Of a DNA stretch of 41,169 nucleotides, positions 10,101-16,571 are shown one piece after another; positions within the stretch are counted from its first letter, which is position 1; every line of letters begins with the position of its first letter. The notes under the pieces are model-generated. The model had not been told where the DNA came from and made no database searches. It saw nothing but the letters and a program-made list of their open reading frames with translations. The stretch covers positions 1-41,169 of the forward strand of contig DASXLG010000298.1 in the NCBI GenBank assembly GCA_036496425.1, written 5' to 3'. Made by a program: the position numbers and the translations under genes. Source of the DNA: Terriglobia bacterium. GTDB taxonomy: Bacteria; Acidobacteriota; Terriglobia; 20CM-2-55-15.

Positions 10101-10417
10101 TATTCGAACGGGTATTTCTCCGCGTAAGGCTCGAGAAAAAAATCGAACGGGTTGATCACCGTGATGTCCGCCACGAGACTGACTTCCAGGGAGAATACCG
10201 GGGTCTCTTTCAGAAAAACCAGCCGCGCCAGGAAATTACCGAACGGGTCCTGCTGCCAGTTGATGAAGTGATCCTTGGGTTCGATGTTCAGAGCGTAACT
10301 CATTACCTGCGTGCGGCTGTGCGGAGCCGGACGCAAACGGACGATCTGCGGCGAAAGCGTGACCAGCCGGTCATACTTGTAAACAGTCTTGTGATGCAGT
10401 GCGACTCGAATGCCCAT
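7136..10417 (-). CDS. Transglutaminase-DUF2126 fusion protein
   Basis: A 1093-residue protein. It has a transglutaminase-like N-terminal domain (residues about 1-115, opening RVALHHKTVYKYDR), a transglutaminase core (about 150-260) with C181 in SGSCRDSAW, H230 in TDLHAWAE and D246 in WVGLDPTSG, and then a large DUF2126 region (about 300-1093), where DVRLTMGGEPTFISIDD near 325-342 and GTGGGNHVTLGG are recognisable. The fusion is the usual architecture of this family. No signal peptide is seen. It lies 16 bases downstream of the SEC-C gene and 2 bases upstream of the ATP-grasp gene on the same strand, so the cluster is probably one transcript. DUF2126 has no assigned activity. The start codon ATG at 10415-10417 lacks a strong ribosome binding site. 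Confidence 0.93.
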   Translation of the reverse strand: MGIRVALHHKTVYKYDRLVTLSPQIVRLRPAPHSRTQVMSYALNIEPKDHFINWQQDPFGNFLARLVFLKETPVFSLEVSLVADITVINPFDFFLEPYAEKYPFEYELQEERELRSFLEPAAPLGPQLEKFLSSIDRSEVRTIDFFVELNRRVQGEVRYVIRMEPGIQSPEETLERASGSCRDSAWLLVQTLRRLGLAARFVSGYLIQLKPDVKPLEGPVGPGEDFTDLHAWAEVYLPGAGWVGLDPTSGLLTGEGHIPLAATPEPPSAAPVTGLVSPCEVEFFHEMRVTRIHEDPRVTKPYTEEQWSRMCAAGDQIDAELKAGDVRLTMGGEPTFISIDDMDGEEWNTAALGPEKLRLGGVLLKRLRQHFAPAGFLHFGQGKWYPGESLPRWAFSCYWRTDGLALWNDPQWVADPDRNYCFGAGEAQRFAEEFAHTLSVHPDYVITAYEDPLEYLLKERELPVNVAPEDNKLDNPEERERMRRVFERGIGSPVGFVLPLQRGIGKCGPEWQTGLWMLRAHHLFLVPGDSPVGFRLPLHSLPWEPEDKIRQLWVVDPMAPAKPLPLPPLRQPRLEATAAPVEAHAGAVVRTAVTVEARDGRLWVFLPPTGSIEDYLELIAAVERTAARLRMPVLIEGYPPPNDPRLRVIKVTPDPGVIEVNVHPATSWRELVDNTVALYEQARLTRLATEKFMLDGRHTGTGGGNHVTLGGISPADSPFLRRPDLLRSFVGYWLNHPALSYLFSGVFIGPTSQAPRADEGRSDAVYELELAFDVLGQSRNGDCPPWLVDRIFRNLLVDVTGNTHRAEFCIDKLYSPDSPTGRLGLVEMRAFEMPPHARMSLAQQLLVRALVAWFWRAPYQEKPIRWGTRLHDLFLLPYFVEKDFRSIVRDLQEAGYDIDEGWFAPHFEFRFPVYGRVCYDGVEVELRQAIEPWYVLGEEPGAGGTARYVDSSVERMQVRVKGLAAEKFAVTCNGQRLPLQPTGTNGDFVCAVRYRAWQPPRCLHPTIPVHPPLVFDVVDLAAKQSIGGCTYHVAHPGGLSYDTFPVNSNEAEARRLTRFFALGHTPGRVDVPRLDVNPEFPSTLDLRRRGTSR

Positions 10418-10433
10418 AAGTGAATATCCAGAT

Positions 10434-12518
10434 TTACGTCAAGGTTTTGATCTTACGCTCGAAATCCTGTCGCGGGATCAAATCGATGACTTGGATCCGG
10501 TCGGGCAACAGTCGAAACAGTAAACGGAAGTCGATGCCGATGCGCTGCCGCACCACGTTGGGCCGGCTCTTGAGGCGTTTCGCACCGCTGAAGGCCGCGG
10601 CATCGCCCCCGGCGAGGCGCCCCAGCATGACCATGGCGCCGCGCGCAACATGATGGGGAAACTCATTCAGCCTGTCGTGGAAGCCTTTCGGAAAGTCGAT
10701 GAGGCGGACAGGATGGCTTCCTTCGGCATCCTGAGGCAGCAGGAGCTCGTCTTCATGGTCCGGCTCTGCCTCGTTGGAACCTGCGGCGGCAAGCTGCGAG
10801 CGTTCGCGCAGCGTTTCAACTTTTTCCTGAGCTTCTTCGAGCTGGCGCTGCAGCGCATTTCGTTCGCCGTGTCTCTCTTTGAGGCTGGCTTCCAGGTTTT
10901 TGACCTTCTGGCGCATCTCGCGTAGCCGCTCGTCGTCTTCGTTGTTTGCACTCATGGCGGCGGCAGCTTCGGCGGCAGCCGCTCTCTCGCGGCGGGTGAC
11001 GTCTTTTTCCAGCTGATCCAGGGATTCCTTCAAGGCGCGCACTTCACGGCGCTTGGCTTCGAGGGTTTCTTCAGCCTGGCGCAGAGCCGCCTCGGTTTCC
11101 TCGCGGTCTTTATCCCGCCGGGCTTCGAGCAGTTCGTGTACCGGATCTTCTGCCGCAAGACCCATCCGCTCGCGGATAGTCGTGATCTGTTCGTATCCTT
11201 GATCGATGTCTTTAGGCGGCGTGAGCAGCAGAGTACTCCGGAAAATCATGATGGCAATGCCGCCGAATTTCGAAAACCCCACCGCATAGGCGAGGTCGTT
11301 GTAATCGCCCGGACTCTCACTTTTCAGCGCTTTTGCCGCCGCTTCTTCGATCAGCGTAAGGGATTTGCCGGGATCGTCCTGAGCGAGCAGAAGCCGCTGG
11401 CTCAGGCGCAGCTCTTCTTCCTTCTGGTCCGGCCGGAGCCGCATCATCCACTCACCGATATCTTTCCGCTGCCCGCGGGCCGCATGGAACATGACGAAAA
11501 ACCATGAATCCTCCATGTCGTCCTCGAAGCCGGACTTTTCGATCAGCCTTTCCAGGAGCTCCGCCGCCCGATCGAGATTGAACAGGGTGACGCGCACAAA
11601 GTATTCCGTCAGCAGATGCCGCGGAACCTCGGAGGGATCCATCCGGCCCAATTCCGCAGGCGAGTAATGCTGAATCCGTTCCAGCGTCAGATGCCGCGCC
11701 CCGCTTTGGCGCATTTCCCTCAGGGTCTGGCCGGCGACGCCCGACGACTGCTGGAGCCGTGCACGGTCCTGATCCTGATGGCAGTTCTTGTATTTTTTGC
11801 CGCTCCCGCAATGGCAGGGATCATTTCGCCCGATGCGTTCCACGGACCGGCGCACGGTCTGCGTCGGGTCCAGCGGAAAGTTCGGTTCAACCGGCAGCAG
11901 CTTAAGAATCGGAGTCCGATAGGCCCGCACCGCATCACTGGCGCCGGGAATGGCCCGGGCCACCAGTTTCTTCCACTCCTGCTCGACAATGATCGAGTAA
12001 TTCTTGCGCATGATGTCGTACAGGACCGAATCTTTCAGATATTCGGCGATCGCGATCAGGAAGATGTCCACCGCCGGCATGAGTTTCACCCGCCGGGCGA
12101 CAACGCGGGCCTCTCTGAGCAAACCGTCGGGATAGGCGCTGCCGCGATTCTCGTCGCACCAGATCGCCAGCGCAAACAACGCGGTGGCCGCGGTTTCGTT
12201 ATGGATAGCGGTGTTCTTCATTCCTTCGAGCAGGCATTCGGCAACCTCGCCCTGCATCCCGAACATCATCGCCACGAGATAGGCCGCCGCTCCGGCGAGT
12301 CGGGCGCCTCCGATCAGGTGCTTGGCATCGACCGGGCGGTCTTTGGCGAATGCAGCGAAGACGATGACCATGAATGCCAGGGAGTTGCTTTCATGGATGG
12401 CCTCGTCGATCCAGTTGGCGAGTTCGTCGTCGTCCGGCGGCAACACTTCTGCGGTGCGTTCGACGGATTCCCGGCATAACCCTGCCTGATTGATATATTC
12501 CAATACTTCTGAATTCAT
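10434..12518 (-). CDS. SEC-C motif / coiled-coil / RelE-ParE-like fusion protein
   Basis: A 694-residue protein I recognise only in parts. Residues 1-220 are helical and unassigned. Residues 228-247 are a SEC-C zinc motif (IGRNDPCHCGSGKKYKNCH; ligands C235, C237, C246, H247), as at the C-terminus of SecA. Residues about 280-455 look like helical repeats. Residues about 464-575 are a charged E/R/K-rich coiled coil. Residues about 602-692 resemble a RelE/ParE-type fold: conserved-looking stretches are KRLKSRPNVVRQRIGIDFRL and the end ...RQDFERKI. No antitoxin gene is adjacent. It starts the four-gene minus-strand cluster with a 16-base gap to the next gene. The SEC-C call is strong, the RelE-like call moderate (could be tested by structure prediction), and the overall function unknown. 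Confidence 0.88.
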   Translation of the reverse strand: MNSEVLEYINQAGLCRESVERTAEVLPPDDDELANWIDEAIHESNSLAFMVIVFAAFAKDRPVDAKHLIGGARLAGAAAYLVAMMFGMQGEVAECLLEGMKNTAIHNETAATALFALAIWCDENRGSAYPDGLLREARVVARRVKLMPAVDIFLIAIAEYLKDSVLYDIMRKNYSIIVEQEWKKLVARAIPGASDAVRAYRTPILKLLPVEPNFPLDPTQTVRRSVERIGRNDPCHCGSGKKYKNCHQDQDRARLQQSSGVAGQTLREMRQSGARHLTLERIQHYSPAELGRMDPSEVPRHLLTEYFVRVTLFNLDRAAELLERLIEKSGFEDDMEDSWFFVMFHAARGQRKDIGEWMMRLRPDQKEEELRLSQRLLLAQDDPGKSLTLIEEAAAKALKSESPGDYNDLAYAVGFSKFGGIAIMIFRSTLLLTPPKDIDQGYEQITTIRERMGLAAEDPVHELLEARRDKDREETEAALRQAEETLEAKRREVRALKESLDQLEKDVTRRERAAAAEAAAAMSANNEDDERLREMRQKVKNLEASLKERHGERNALQRQLEEAQEKVETLRERSQLAAAGSNEAEPDHEDELLLPQDAEGSHPVRLIDFPKGFHDRLNEFPHHVARGAMVMLGRLAGGDAAAFSGAKRLKSRPNVVRQRIGIDFRLLFRLLPDRIQVIDLIPRQDFERKIKTLT

Positions 12519-12583
12519 ATCCCGCGACTAGATATAGTGCAGAATATGCATGAATGGAAGATTTTCCAGAGGGAGGGCCCACT
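12519..12583. promoter_or_regulatory. Short divergent promoter region
   Basis: Only 35-65 bases separate the divergent SEC-C and VOC genes. TATAGT at 12533-12538 (plus strand) is 5 of 6 to a -10 consensus and sits inside the near-palindrome CTAGATATAG, so overlapping divergent -10 elements are possible. No good -35 is visible. If the VOC protein starts at the TTG at 12584, the gap is large enough for two promoters. Confidence 0.3.
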
Positions 12584-13456
12584 TTGGAGCCGGAACGCGC
12601 CTACGACCGGACAAAAGAAGACGCCGGAAACATCGTTCATTGCGAGCATGTCAACCTGCGCCAGCCGGACCAGCGTCTGGCGACAATCTTTTACGTTTCA
12701 GGCCTGGGGCTCACCAGAGATCCGTATATGTTCACCGGGATCGAAAACATGTGGATCAATGCCGGGCGCCATCAACTGCATCTTCCGGCGGGCGATCCTC
12801 AGCGGCTTCGCGGAACCGTTGCGCTCATCCTTCCCGACCTGGATGCCCTCCGCAGCCGGTTGAGTATTGTCGCGCCGCTCTTGCAGCATACACGGTTCGG
12901 ATTTACCGATCGTGACAATACGGTTGAAGTGACCTGTCCGTGGGGAAATCGCTTTCGCTGTCATGCGCCATCGCCGGAATTCGGTTCGGTGGAGCTGGGA
13001 ATCGCATACGTCGAGTTTGATGTCGGTCCCGGCACGGCCGGGGGCATCGCCGGCTTTTATGACGAAATCATGGGTGCGCAGGCGTCGGCGGGAATGCGGA
13101 ATGGAGCGATGACGGCATCGGTCCGGACCGGAAGAGATCAGTTTCTTTTCTTTCGCGAGACGAATGAGCCGCCGCCGCTCTACGATGGGCATCACATTCA
13201 GATCTATATTGCGGACTTTTCAGGGCCGTACCGGAAGTTGATTGAACGGAATCGCATCTCGCGCGAAACCGATAGTCATGAATGGAGGTTCCGGGACATC
13301 GTCGATGGGCGCACGAACGAGGTTCTTTTCACGATCGAACATGAAGTCCGCAGTCTTAAACATCCACTTTTTGCGCGTCCTTTGATTAATCGCAATCCGG
13401 CGCAGAACAATCGCAACTACATCCGCGGCAAGGACGCCTTTCCGGGGACGTTTTAG
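12554..13456 (+). CDS. VOC (glyoxalase/dioxygenase fold) family protein
   Basis: A 300-residue protein with two VOC-type beta-alpha-beta-beta-beta halves. The first begins at about residue 29 (HCEHVNLRQPDQRLATIFYV; VSGLGLTRDP, WINAGRHQLHLP). The second begins at about 146 (ELGIAYVEFDV; GFYDEIMGA) and runs to about 260. The superfamily includes glyoxalases, extradiol dioxygenases and resistance proteins; this one has no recognisable metal triad that I would trust, so the reaction is open. No signal peptide. The ATG at 12554 lacks a Shine-Dalgarno sequence, whereas an in-frame TTG at 12584 has GGGAGG (12571-12576) 7 bases upstream and may be the true start. The conserved fold begins after both. 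It diverges from the SEC-C gene. Confidence 0.82.
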   Translation: MEDFPEGGPTLEPERAYDRTKEDAGNIVHCEHVNLRQPDQRLATIFYVSGLGLTRDPYMFTGIENMWINAGRHQLHLPAGDPQRLRGTVALILPDLDALRSRLSIVAPLLQHTRFGFTDRDNTVEVTCPWGNRFRCHAPSPEFGSVELGIAYVEFDVGPGTAGGIAGFYDEIMGAQASAGMRNGAMTASVRTGRDQFLFFRETNEPPPLYDGHHIQIYIADFSGPYRKLIERNRISRETDSHEWRFRDIVDGRTNEVLFTIEHEVRSLKHPLFARPLINRNPAQNNRNYIRGKDAFPGTF

Positions 13457-13457
13457 A

Positions 13458-13500
13458 ACAAAAAAGCCTCCTCTTTTGTGCCTTTTGTGGCTAATCTCCT
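13458..13500. repeat. PAL-B repeat, copy 1 (partial)
   Basis: The right part contains TTTTGTGCCTTTTGTGGCTA, matching the right arm of the long hairpin at 23973-24073 at 16 of 17 bases over TGTGCCTTTTGYGGCTA. ACAAAAAAG (13458-13466) and CTCTTTTGT (13471-13479) form a small hairpin just after the VOC stop codon, which might terminate transcription. It fills almost the whole gap before the SMP-30-like gene. Confidence 0.6.
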
Positions 13501-13503
13501 TCT

Positions 13504-14610
13504 ATGAAACCCAGCGTCTTCACTGTCACTGTTATTTCGCTTTGTCTCTCCGCAGTCACTTATGGACAGACCACGGCGCCGCAGGATCAATGCAGGCCTG
13601 CTGCACCTCCGGAATTTCAGGCCGCGGCGCGCGGCGGCGGAGCGGCCAGGGGCCAGGGTTCCCAGGCGCGCGGCGGCGGCGGTCAGGCGCAGCAGCCCGT
13701 CCCTCGCGACGCGAATGTGACCGGGATCCCGGGAGTTGTCGCGGCTGGAGCAAAGTGGACGAAGATCTGGCAGCAGGCCGGCAACAGCGCGGACGGAATT
13801 CTTCCGGATAAGGACGGCAATGTCCTCGTCGCCCAGGAAGACTACGATGCCGTCCTGAAGATCGATCAGAACGGCAAGTCGTCCGTATTTGTCGCGAATG
13901 CGAAGGGCGTGGGATCGATTGCGATGGATCGCCAGGGCCGTCTTTACGGCGCACACCGGACGGAGCGGCCGGGTTCGACGAAGCCGGACCGCGATTCGAT
14001 TATTAATGCGATCACTGTCCTTGCCCCGGAACGCTCAACCGTAGCGGACAACTGGGCGGACGGCACGCCGTTGACCGTGCGTCCGAATGATCTCCTCCCC
14101 GACAGTCACGGCGGCGCGTACTTCACATCGGGTTGCCTCTACTATGCGAGCCCGAAAGGCGGCGTCACGGTGGTTGCCGATAACCTCCGGACCAACGGGA
14201 TCGTCTTCAGTCCCGACGACAAGGTTCTCTATGTCACCAACGGTGGCACCATCGTCGCTTTCGATGTCCAGGCACCGGGTATGCTCACGAATCGCCGCGA
14301 TTTCGCAAAGCTCGAAGCCGGCGGCTCCGGCGACGGCAGCGCGGTGGATTCGCAGGGACGTTTGTATGTGACCTCGAATCCCGGCGTTCAGGTCTTCGAC
14401 AAAACCGGGAAATACCTTGGCATCATTCCCACTCCCCGCAGCCTGATCAGCGTGGCCTTCGCAGGTCCCGGCAAGAAAACGCTTTTCATCGTCGGTTCCG
14501 GCGCGGACGATGCCAACGGCCAACCCATTCGCGAAGGCCCGCAGCAGACCGCCGCGACGGTTTACAAACTGCCGATGATCGCGCAGGGCGTCAAGGGCCG
14601 CGCGAAATAG
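13504..14610 (+). CDS. Secreted SMP-30/gluconolactonase-like beta-propeller protein
   Basis: A 368-residue exported protein. Residues 1-21 are a Sec signal peptide (KPSVFTVTVISLCLSAVTYG). Residues about 41-67 are a G/A/R/Q-rich low-complexity linker. Residues about 80-350 form a six-bladed-type propeller of the SMP-30/gluconolactonase/LRE group, with repeated blocks such as ADGILPDKDGNVLVAQ, GSIAMDRQGRLYGAH, NGIVFSPDDKVLYVTNG and GSAVDSQGRLYVTSNPGVQVF. In this group E and N/D residues bind a divalent metal and hydrolyse lactones, but the substrate here cannot be told from sequence. The gene follows the VOC gene by 47 bases that hold a PAL-B half repeat. The ribosome binding site is poor; the start is chosen because the signal peptide begins there. 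Confidence 0.9.
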   Translation: MKPSVFTVTVISLCLSAVTYGQTTAPQDQCRPAAPPEFQAAARGGGAARGQGSQARGGGGQAQQPVPRDANVTGIPGVVAAGAKWTKIWQQAGNSADGILPDKDGNVLVAQEDYDAVLKIDQNGKSSVFVANAKGVGSIAMDRQGRLYGAHRTERPGSTKPDRDSIINAITVLAPERSTVADNWADGTPLTVRPNDLLPDSHGGAYFTSGCLYYASPKGGVTVVADNLRTNGIVFSPDDKVLYVTNGGTIVAFDVQAPGMLTNRRDFAKLEAGGSGDGSAVDSQGRLYVTSNPGVQVFDKTGKYLGIIPTPRSLISVAFAGPGKKTLFIVGSGADDANGQPIREGPQQTAATVYKLPMIAQGVKGRAK

Positions 14611-14710
14611 CCAATAAGGAGCGCTTCGCGAGCATCCATGCTGACGCATCTTTGAATGGTGAAGCGCAAGTCTCCTCCTGAAACAGGGCATTAAAATATT
14701 GACGCATCCT

Positions 14711-14804
14711 CCGAGCCGCGGAGCGGCGCCAGAGCTTAGCCACGGCCGTTAGGCCGTGGTTTTAGATACCACAGGTCTCAGTCCCGTTAGGGGCGAAAGA
14801 ATCA
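14711..14804. repeat. Three-hairpin intergenic repeat (REP-like)
   Basis: Three small stem-loops in a row: GCCGC-GGA-GCGGC (14715-14727), CCACGGCC-GTTA-GGCCGTGG (14740-14759) and GTCCC-GTTA-GGGGC (14781-14794). The last two share the loop GTTA. The layout (GAGCCGCG..CGGC, then TAGCCACGG..CCGTGG, then GTCCCGTTAGGGGCGAAA) resembles the REP-like intergenic elements common in Acidobacteriota and Planctomycetota genomes. That resemblance is from memory, not a search. No partner copy is present in this window. Confidence 0.6.
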
Positions 14805-15388
14805 CTTCCACATGTATACGAACAGGACAATGACGCAAATCGGCTTACAAAAATGGCGGCATGAACGTCATTATTCGACAAATCTGTAGCTCCCTGGCTC
14901 CTCTGCCGTACGCGAGGCTATCTGTTTTCAGCGACATGCGCATCGGCAATCATCTTGCTCAGATCTTCCCTTGGAACAATTTTCAATGAACTCAAAAATC
15001 GAAAGTCTGCTACGTCACACTCTGCAACTTACTACCGACATAAAACCAACCAATAATAACTATCCCACCATTGCGGCCGGTACGCCTCCCGATCGACCGG
15101 CCGGTGCTGATACCGCGGACGCCGGAATAATGGCCGGTGTCCCGGTTTCAGCGGGCTCGGAAAATTTACGCTTGACTTCATTGCCGGGCGTGCGTTAAAC
15201 CGCTTAACATTGCTTTTCTAGGAAGTACAGAAAAGCCACGGTTCCCCGGCTCCCTGTTAGAGTCCCCAACTCACGTCCGGGCAAAGACTCTCAATTACCC
15301 CGTCCTGTAATCAATCGACACATTTTGGCGAATTCAGCAGTACGCCCGTGCGCGCGTGGTGCAGTTTGCATTGAGGTACGAAATTCTA
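14805..15388. other. Non-coding stretch upstream of the first exported-protein operon
   Basis: About 580 bases with lower GC than the flanks and no convincing gene. A 75-codon open frame (14971-15198) has no ribosome binding site or recognisable composition and is not called. The only regulatory hint is the weak promoter at 15172-15200. The 190 bases between it and the start at 15389 would be a long untranslated leader; I could not match it to a known riboswitch. Confidence 0.5.
15172..15200 (+). promoter_or_regulatory. Candidate promoter of the propeller-cytochrome-DUF1501-MBL operon
   Basis: TTGACT (15172-15177) and TTAAAC (15195-15200) are 17 bases apart. The -35 is 5 of 6, the -10 only about 3 of 6. 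It lies just upstream of the operon starting at 15389, leaving a leader of roughly 180 bases. Confidence 0.3.
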
Positions 15389-16555
15389 ATGCGCAATTTC
15401 TTATACCGTTCACTATGCACGGTGGCCATCTTCCCTTTGGCAGCCACCCTGGCTGCGGCCCAATCGGAGACACGTTCAAAACCGGAATCCGCGCCGGCGA
15501 AGATGGCGGCCGCAAAACCGGCAGACAAGACGGAGAAGGATGCCACGGTTCCAGCGGCGCCTCCGAAGCCCGCGCCGGTGAAATATACCGAACTCAAGAA
15601 AACAGTATGGCCTCCCAAAACGGGAGTCAAAACGCCGGGCGTGCAGATTCCGATGATCTACTTGAAGCCGGAAGCGGAGATTGCTCTGCCCGGTCCCGCG
15701 GGTGCGTTCCTGTTCACGACCGACCAGGTGCTGATTTCTATTCCCGGCTCAGACCAGGTTGCGCGCGTGGAAGGGCGCTCAAACAAAGTCCTGGAGCCGT
15801 TTTCCGGAATAACGAAACCCTGTGGCGGCTTCGCCAATGCATTCCGCAATCTGTGGGTTATGAGCTGCGGCTCCAAAAACCTGGCTCGCCTCGAAACGGG
15901 GACCGGGAAATCAGTCGCGGCGATCGGCACGGGCTCGGGCTCCGCGCCTTATGCGATCGCATCGAGTGCGGATAGCGTCTGGGCGTTGACGGACGATAAG
16001 ACGACGCTCACGCGCATCGATCCGGATACCAACGCGATTGTTTCCGAGACGCGGCTTCCTGCCGGCTGCCGGTCGCTTTCTTTTGCAGCGAATGCGCTAT
16101 GGATCGCGTGTCCAGCTGAAAAACGCATCATCCGCCTCGATCCCCAGACCAACCTCGTGACGTCGCGCATCGAAGTAACGCCGGAGCCGGTTTCGATCGC
16201 GTTTGGCGGCGCCACCGCCGCTGAAAATTCGATCTGGGTGCTCTCGCGCAAAGAAGGCAAGGTTGCTCGAATCGATCCCAAGACCAATAAGGTCATAGCG
16301 ACGATCGATCTCGGTTTCACGAACGCCGACGGGAATATTGCATTCGGTGACGGGTTCCTCTGGGTTACCGCGCCGGGCTTCCCGATAACCAAAATCAGTA
16401 CTCCATTGGAAAAAGAAAAAGTGGTGCAGCAGTTCGCCGGCGACGGCGGAGGCATGATTCAGTTCGGTCTGAACTCCGTCTGGCTGACGAACACCTCCTA
16501 CAACAACGTGTGGCGTATCGACCCCAAACGCATAGCCGCCACTCTGGCAGAGTAA
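15389..16555 (+). CDS. Exported YVTN/streptogramin lyase-like beta-propeller protein
   Basis: A 388-residue secreted propeller. The chosen ATG at 15389 has GAGGT 10 bases upstream and begins a clean signal peptide (MRNFLYRSLCTVAIFPLAAT, cleavage after about residue 25); an earlier in-frame ATG at 15356 would add a poor extension. After an A/K/P-rich linker comes PPKTGVKTPGVQ, a motif shared with the other two propeller proteins in this window. The rest is built of 40-45 residue blades with the signature (V/I)W(V/A)L..., RIDP(D/K)TN(A/K)V: for example RIDPDTNAIV, RLDPQTNLVT and RIDPKTNKVIATI. It has no MBL domain. It is the first gene of a plus-strand operon, 16 bases before the cytochrome-DUF1549 gene. 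Such propellers usually bind partners or ligands; no enzymatic role is evident. Confidence 0.88.
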   Translation: MRNFLYRSLCTVAIFPLAATLAAAQSETRSKPESAPAKMAAAKPADKTEKDATVPAAPPKPAPVKYTELKKTVWPPKTGVKTPGVQIPMIYLKPEAEIALPGPAGAFLFTTDQVLISIPGSDQVARVEGRSNKVLEPFSGITKPCGGFANAFRNLWVMSCGSKNLARLETGTGKSVAAIGTGSGSAPYAIASSADSVWALTDDKTTLTRIDPDTNAIVSETRLPAGCRSLSFAANALWIACPAEKRIIRLDPQTNLVTSRIEVTPEPVSIAFGGATAAENSIWVLSRKEGKVARIDPKTNKVIATIDLGFTNADGNIAFGDGFLWVTAPGFPITKISTPLEKEKVVQQFAGDGGGMIQFGLNSVWLTNTSYNNVWRIDPKRIAATLAE

Positions 16556-16571
16556 CGGAGCAATCGGACAT

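Noticed and set aside
10434-10720. A toxin-antitoxin operon based on the RelE-like domain
   Set aside because: The domain is the C-terminus of a 694-residue protein and no small antitoxin gene lies beside it.
14642-14708. 9-bp direct repeat TGACGCATC 58 bases apart, as a target-site duplication
   Set aside because: The 49 bases between the copies show no terminal inverted repeats or mobile-element features.
14971-15198. 75-codon open frame in the long intergenic region
   Set aside because: No ribosome binding site, no recognisable motif, and base composition like the surrounding non-coding DNA.
15210-15265. Stretch resembling part of a cyclic di-GMP (GEMM) riboswitch (AAAAGCCACGG)
   Set aside because: Only one short block matches; the other conserved stem and its CACGCA-type segment are absent.
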